A stretch of DNA of 64,000 bases from positions 1 to 64,000 of the forward strand of contig CAVYZU010000012.1 of the NCBI GenBank assembly GCA_963772965.1, written 5' to 3'. The position numbers and the translations under genes are program-made. The notes under the pieces were generated by a model. The model had not been told where the DNA came from, did no database searches, and worked only from the letters and a program-made list of their open reading frames with translations. Origin of the DNA: AP-15 sp963772965. GTDB lineage: Bacteria; Pseudomonadota; Alphaproteobacteria; ATCC43930; CGMCC-115725. This document shows positions 61,760 through 64,000 of the stretch, one piece after another; positions within the stretch are counted from its first letter, which is position 1; every line of letters starts with the position of its first letter.

Positions 61760-63019
61760 TCATGGCGACAGGCCCGTGTTTGGCAGGAGGCCCGCGCTTG
61801 CCGGGGTGGGGTTTGGCACCGCGGCCGGGTCATTCGGGTTGGCGAGCGACACCACGGTACCCGGCGTCAACCGGTATTGGCCGCGCACGACAACGGTCTC
61901 CCCGGCGCTCAAGCCTTTGTCGATCAGCGCCTCGCCATTGAGCGTCTCGCGCACCGAGACTGGCTGCATTGCGACTTTATGATCGGGGCCGACGATGAAG
62001 ACGAATTGTCCTTGCGGCCCCTGCTGGATCGCGTCGAGCGGGACCGTTAGACCATTGTCCTGCACTTGCGTTACGACCCGGACGTTGACGAACATACCGG
62101 GCCACAGCTGGCGATCCGGATTGGGGAAGATCGCCCTGAGGGTTATGGTTCCGGAGGTGGTATTTGCCTGGTTGTCGATCGCGGTGAGCGTGCCGGTATC
62201 GAGCACGTTCTTGCCGTCCGCGCTCGATGCGACAGCCTTGACCGGGCCCTTTGCCAACGCGTCCTGTATCTCCGGGATATCCGTTGCCGCCAACGTGAAC
62301 ATCACCGCGATCGGCTGGACCTGGTTGATCTCCACCAAAGCATTTGGCTCGGTCGGGGACCCCCGTGTCGTGCTCGAGTGAATAATGTTGCCGACATCGA
62401 GCAGACGAATTCCGGCGACCCCGTCGAACGGCGCCACGAGCTTGGTATAGCTGAGTTCGGTCTTGGCATATTCGATCGCCGCCTGGTCGGCCTGGATAAC
62501 GGCCTGTTCTTGGGCGATCTTCGCTTGCTGCGTGGCAACCTGTTGCTGCGGTGCAAAGCCTTGTTTTTGCAGTGGGATGTACCGGCCGAGATTGATCCGC
62601 CCGTTTTCGAGATGGGCCTCGTCGCGGGCGAGATTCGCCGCGGCTTCGTCGAGCTGCGCCTGATAGGTGCCGGGATCGAGTTGTGCCAGGAGCTCCCCCT
62701 TCTTGACCAACTGGCCGTCCTTGAAATCGACGCTAATGATCGGTTCGGTGACCATGCTGCGGACGGTCGCCGAATTCAGCGCCGCCACATTGCCGATCCC
62801 AGTCAGCACAATCGGGAAATTTTGTTTTTGGACCCTGGCTGCAATGACGGGGACGGGAGGCGCAGGCTCCGGCGCCGAAGCGACAGGGCCGTGCGCGAAG
62901 TGCTGCCATCCCAGGTACCCTCCGATGGCGACTGCGAGCAATACCAGGCCGACGAGCAGAGGGGGACGGCGCCCGCCCCTGACGGCGGGTTTATCGGAAG
63001 CGACCGATGGCGTTGCCAT
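61760..63019 (-). CDS. RND efflux periplasmic adaptor (MdtA-like)
   Basis: A 419-residue HlyD/MdtA-type membrane fusion protein with an N-terminal membrane anchor (PPLLVGLVLLAVAIGGYLGW), the lipoyl/barrel-sandwich halves (TEPIISVDFKDGQLVKKGEL, LSYTKLVAPFDGVAGIRLLD), an alpha-helical hairpin with many Gln (QQQVATQQAKIAQEQAVIQA) and beta-barrel and membrane-proximal domains (WPGMFVNVRVV, VVVRGQYRLTPG). It links the RND transporter to an outer-membrane channel. The RND gene follows 136 nt downstream in the same direction. Confidence 0.94.
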   Translation of the reverse strand: MATPSVASDKPAVRGGRRPPLLVGLVLLAVAIGGYLGWQHFAHGPVASAPEPAPPVPVIAARVQKQNFPIVLTGIGNVAALNSATVRSMVTEPIISVDFKDGQLVKKGELLAQLDPGTYQAQLDEAAANLARDEAHLENGRINLGRYIPLQKQGFAPQQQVATQQAKIAQEQAVIQADQAAIEYAKTELSYTKLVAPFDGVAGIRLLDVGNIIHSSTTRGSPTEPNALVEINQVQPIAVMFTLAATDIPEIQDALAKGPVKAVASSADGKNVLDTGTLTAIDNQANTTSGTITLRAIFPNPDRQLWPGMFVNVRVVTQVQDNGLTVPLDAIQQGPQGQFVFIVGPDHKVAMQPVSVRETLNGEALIDKGLSAGETVVVRGQYRLTPGTVVSLANPNDPAAVPNPTPASAGLLPNTGLSP

Positions 63020-63604
63020 GGATCTTATCCCTCATCGATTGCGGTCCAGCGGAGCCATGCAGGGCACGCGAAGCGATCCGGCACGCTCCCGCTCGAGTAA
63101 CGACAGCGGGTCGCGACAAAGCCCGTGATCCGCGCCGGCGGAGGGGCCATTCGTCACTCCTCCAGGTTTCCGGTACGCGACCTGCAGATACTCCCGACGA
63201 GCAGGCCCCGGCAACCGAAGCAAGACCGCAATCCTGGGTCGCACCGCGATCCCCGGCCGTTTGTGTGCACACACATATCAATTTAGGCCCGGTAGTTGGC
63301 TTAATTCGGTAAAATTCGGTAAAATTAGCTCCTTAACCTAACTGTTGCTTTCAAACTCGGCTTTGCGCCCCCGGATCGCGGTTGTTTGAAGGGATGACCG
63401 CTCGTTAGGAATTAGCTCGGGCGACCTATCAGCACTTGCGAGCGGCTCTATGGCCGCCGCTTTTAACAGCGATTTACCGAGATTCACTGGCCCCCGATCG
63501 CCTGCAGTGTAAGTAAACACCATACCCGTGTCTTGAGCAAGACCGGAAGCTTAACCGCGATGGTCGACATCCGGTCGCCAGTCGATTTTAGGAGGCGATT
63601 GACA
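63020..63604. other. Intergenic region between divergent efflux and aquaporin genes
   Basis: No gene is seen. A 10-bp direct repeat AATTCGGTAA occurs twice in tandem at 63303-63312 and 63313-63322 in an AT-rich patch, followed by AATTAGC; this could be a regulator site or promoter element. A strong ribosome-binding site AGGAGG lies at 63590-63595. Confidence 0.45.
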
Positions 63605-64000
63605 GTGACTGAAACCGTAGGCAGTTCGGCGCGAGCGTTAATCGCCGAATTCATTGGCACCTTCGCGCTGATCTTTATTGGCGCCGGAGCGGCGATAGCG
63701 CTCGGCGTAAACCATGATCCGCCCGTAGCCTTTGCGCACGGCCTCACCATCCTGGTGTTTGTTGCGGCATTCGGCGATATCAGCGGCGGCCATTTTAATC
63801 CCGCCGTCACCATCGGTCTCGCAACAGCTGGAGTGTTTCCAACCCGTCGCGTGACGCCTTACATCGTCGCCCAGCTCGCCGGCGCCATCTTCGCCGCCTG
63901 GGTACTCCTTCTGGCGTATGGCGGGCCGGTCAACAACCTCGGCGCCACTTTGGTCGACACGCAACGCATCACCTTCGGCGGCGCCTTCATGTTCGAGGCT
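63605..64000 (+). CDS. MIP/aquaporin-family channel, 3' end beyond the window
   Basis: A GTG-started frame of 132 codons runs off the window without a stop. It begins with a polar stretch (TETVGSSARALIAEFIGTFA) and then shows the first membrane helices and the first NPA box of aquaporins (ISGGHFNPAVTIGLATAG), with FAHGLTILVFVAAFGD before it. The conserved Glu in helix 1 (AEFIGTF) is present. AGGAGG nine nt upstream supports GTG 63605; TTG 63599 is also in frame but too close. Water or glycerol transport cannot be told apart without the second half. Confidence 0.9.
   Translation, partial: MTETVGSSARALIAEFIGTFALIFIGAGAAIALGVNHDPPVAFAHGLTILVFVAAFGDISGGHFNPAVTIGLATAGVFPTRRVTPYIVAQLAGAIFAAWVLLLAYGGPVNNLGATLVDTQRITFGGAFMFEA

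Noticed and set aside
62066..63100. Plus-strand frame of 344 codons
   Set aside because: It is antisense to the RND adaptor gene, with no domain signatures.
63484..63813. 109-codon minus-strand frame
   Set aside because: It overlaps the aquaporin gene start on the opposite strand, where AGGAGG, GTG and the NPA box give far better support.

Overview
The window looks like the chromosome of a high-GC alphaproteobacterium (Hyphomicrobiales or Rhodospirillales type). This rests on gene content (glutathione-independent formaldehyde dehydrogenase, cyanide-insensitive bd oxidase, Mqo/FumC/malic enzymes, GMC oxidoreductase, MdtA/MdtC-like efflux pump, YedK, LigD-type ligase), on REP-like palindromes with the GCAATGAC/GTCATTGC core, and on two tRNA genes with encoded CCA. 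No rRNA gene, CRISPR array or intact prophage is visible.

Positions 1 to about 22.4 kb form an accessory, mobile-element-rich and decaying region. It opens with a Rieske protein carrying a very long unknown C-terminal region, an ISNCY-type remnant, a GNAT acetyltransferase and a 650-nt group II intron that has lost nearly all of its reverse transcriptase. Next come two uncharacterised genes beside a serine recombinase, a frameshifted arylsulfotransferase-like gene, a LigD-type ligase, a DUF3096 protein, a luciferase-like monooxygenase with a frameshifted hydrolase, and broken SDR genes. An IS110-family element sits between codon 2 and codon 3 of a yedK (SRAP) gene. An IS5 element with a TTAG duplication splits an HD-domain gene. 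A shattered benD-catB-catC run marks a lost benzoate/catechol ortho-cleavage pathway.

From 23 to 33 kb lie mostly single metabolic genes: a GMC oxidoreductase, a MalY-type PLP enzyme, an NtaA/DszA-type monooxygenase, a frameshifted COG4705 membrane protein divergent from an RpiR regulator with a clear palindrome between them, tRNA-Val, an aldo/keto reductase and a DUF1275 membrane protein.

From 33.3 to 56.8 kb almost everything is on the + strand and reads as one redox-metabolism block. A cytochrome c plus two-subunit molybdenum hydroxylase (IorAB type) is followed by formaldehyde dehydrogenase and a GlcG/HbpS-like protein, then a hydroxyisobutyrate-dehydrogenase-like enzyme and an aldo/keto reductase. 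After these come a YdeP-type molybdopterin oxidoreductase, FdhD, the CioAB bd oxidase, PoxB, a cupin, Mqo, FumC and two tandem malic enzymes, the first broken by a 7-nt deletion. Together these would convert fumarate to malate, malate to oxaloacetate or pyruvate, and pyruvate to acetate, delivering electrons to quinone and then to oxygen through a non-pumping-type oxidase.

The last part (56.8 to 64 kb) has tupBA (tungstate/molybdate uptake, no ATPase gene in view), an RND efflux permease with its adaptor, and the start of an aquaporin-family gene running off the window. Many accessory genes carry single-base frameshifts, so either real decay or indel errors in the assembly must be considered.
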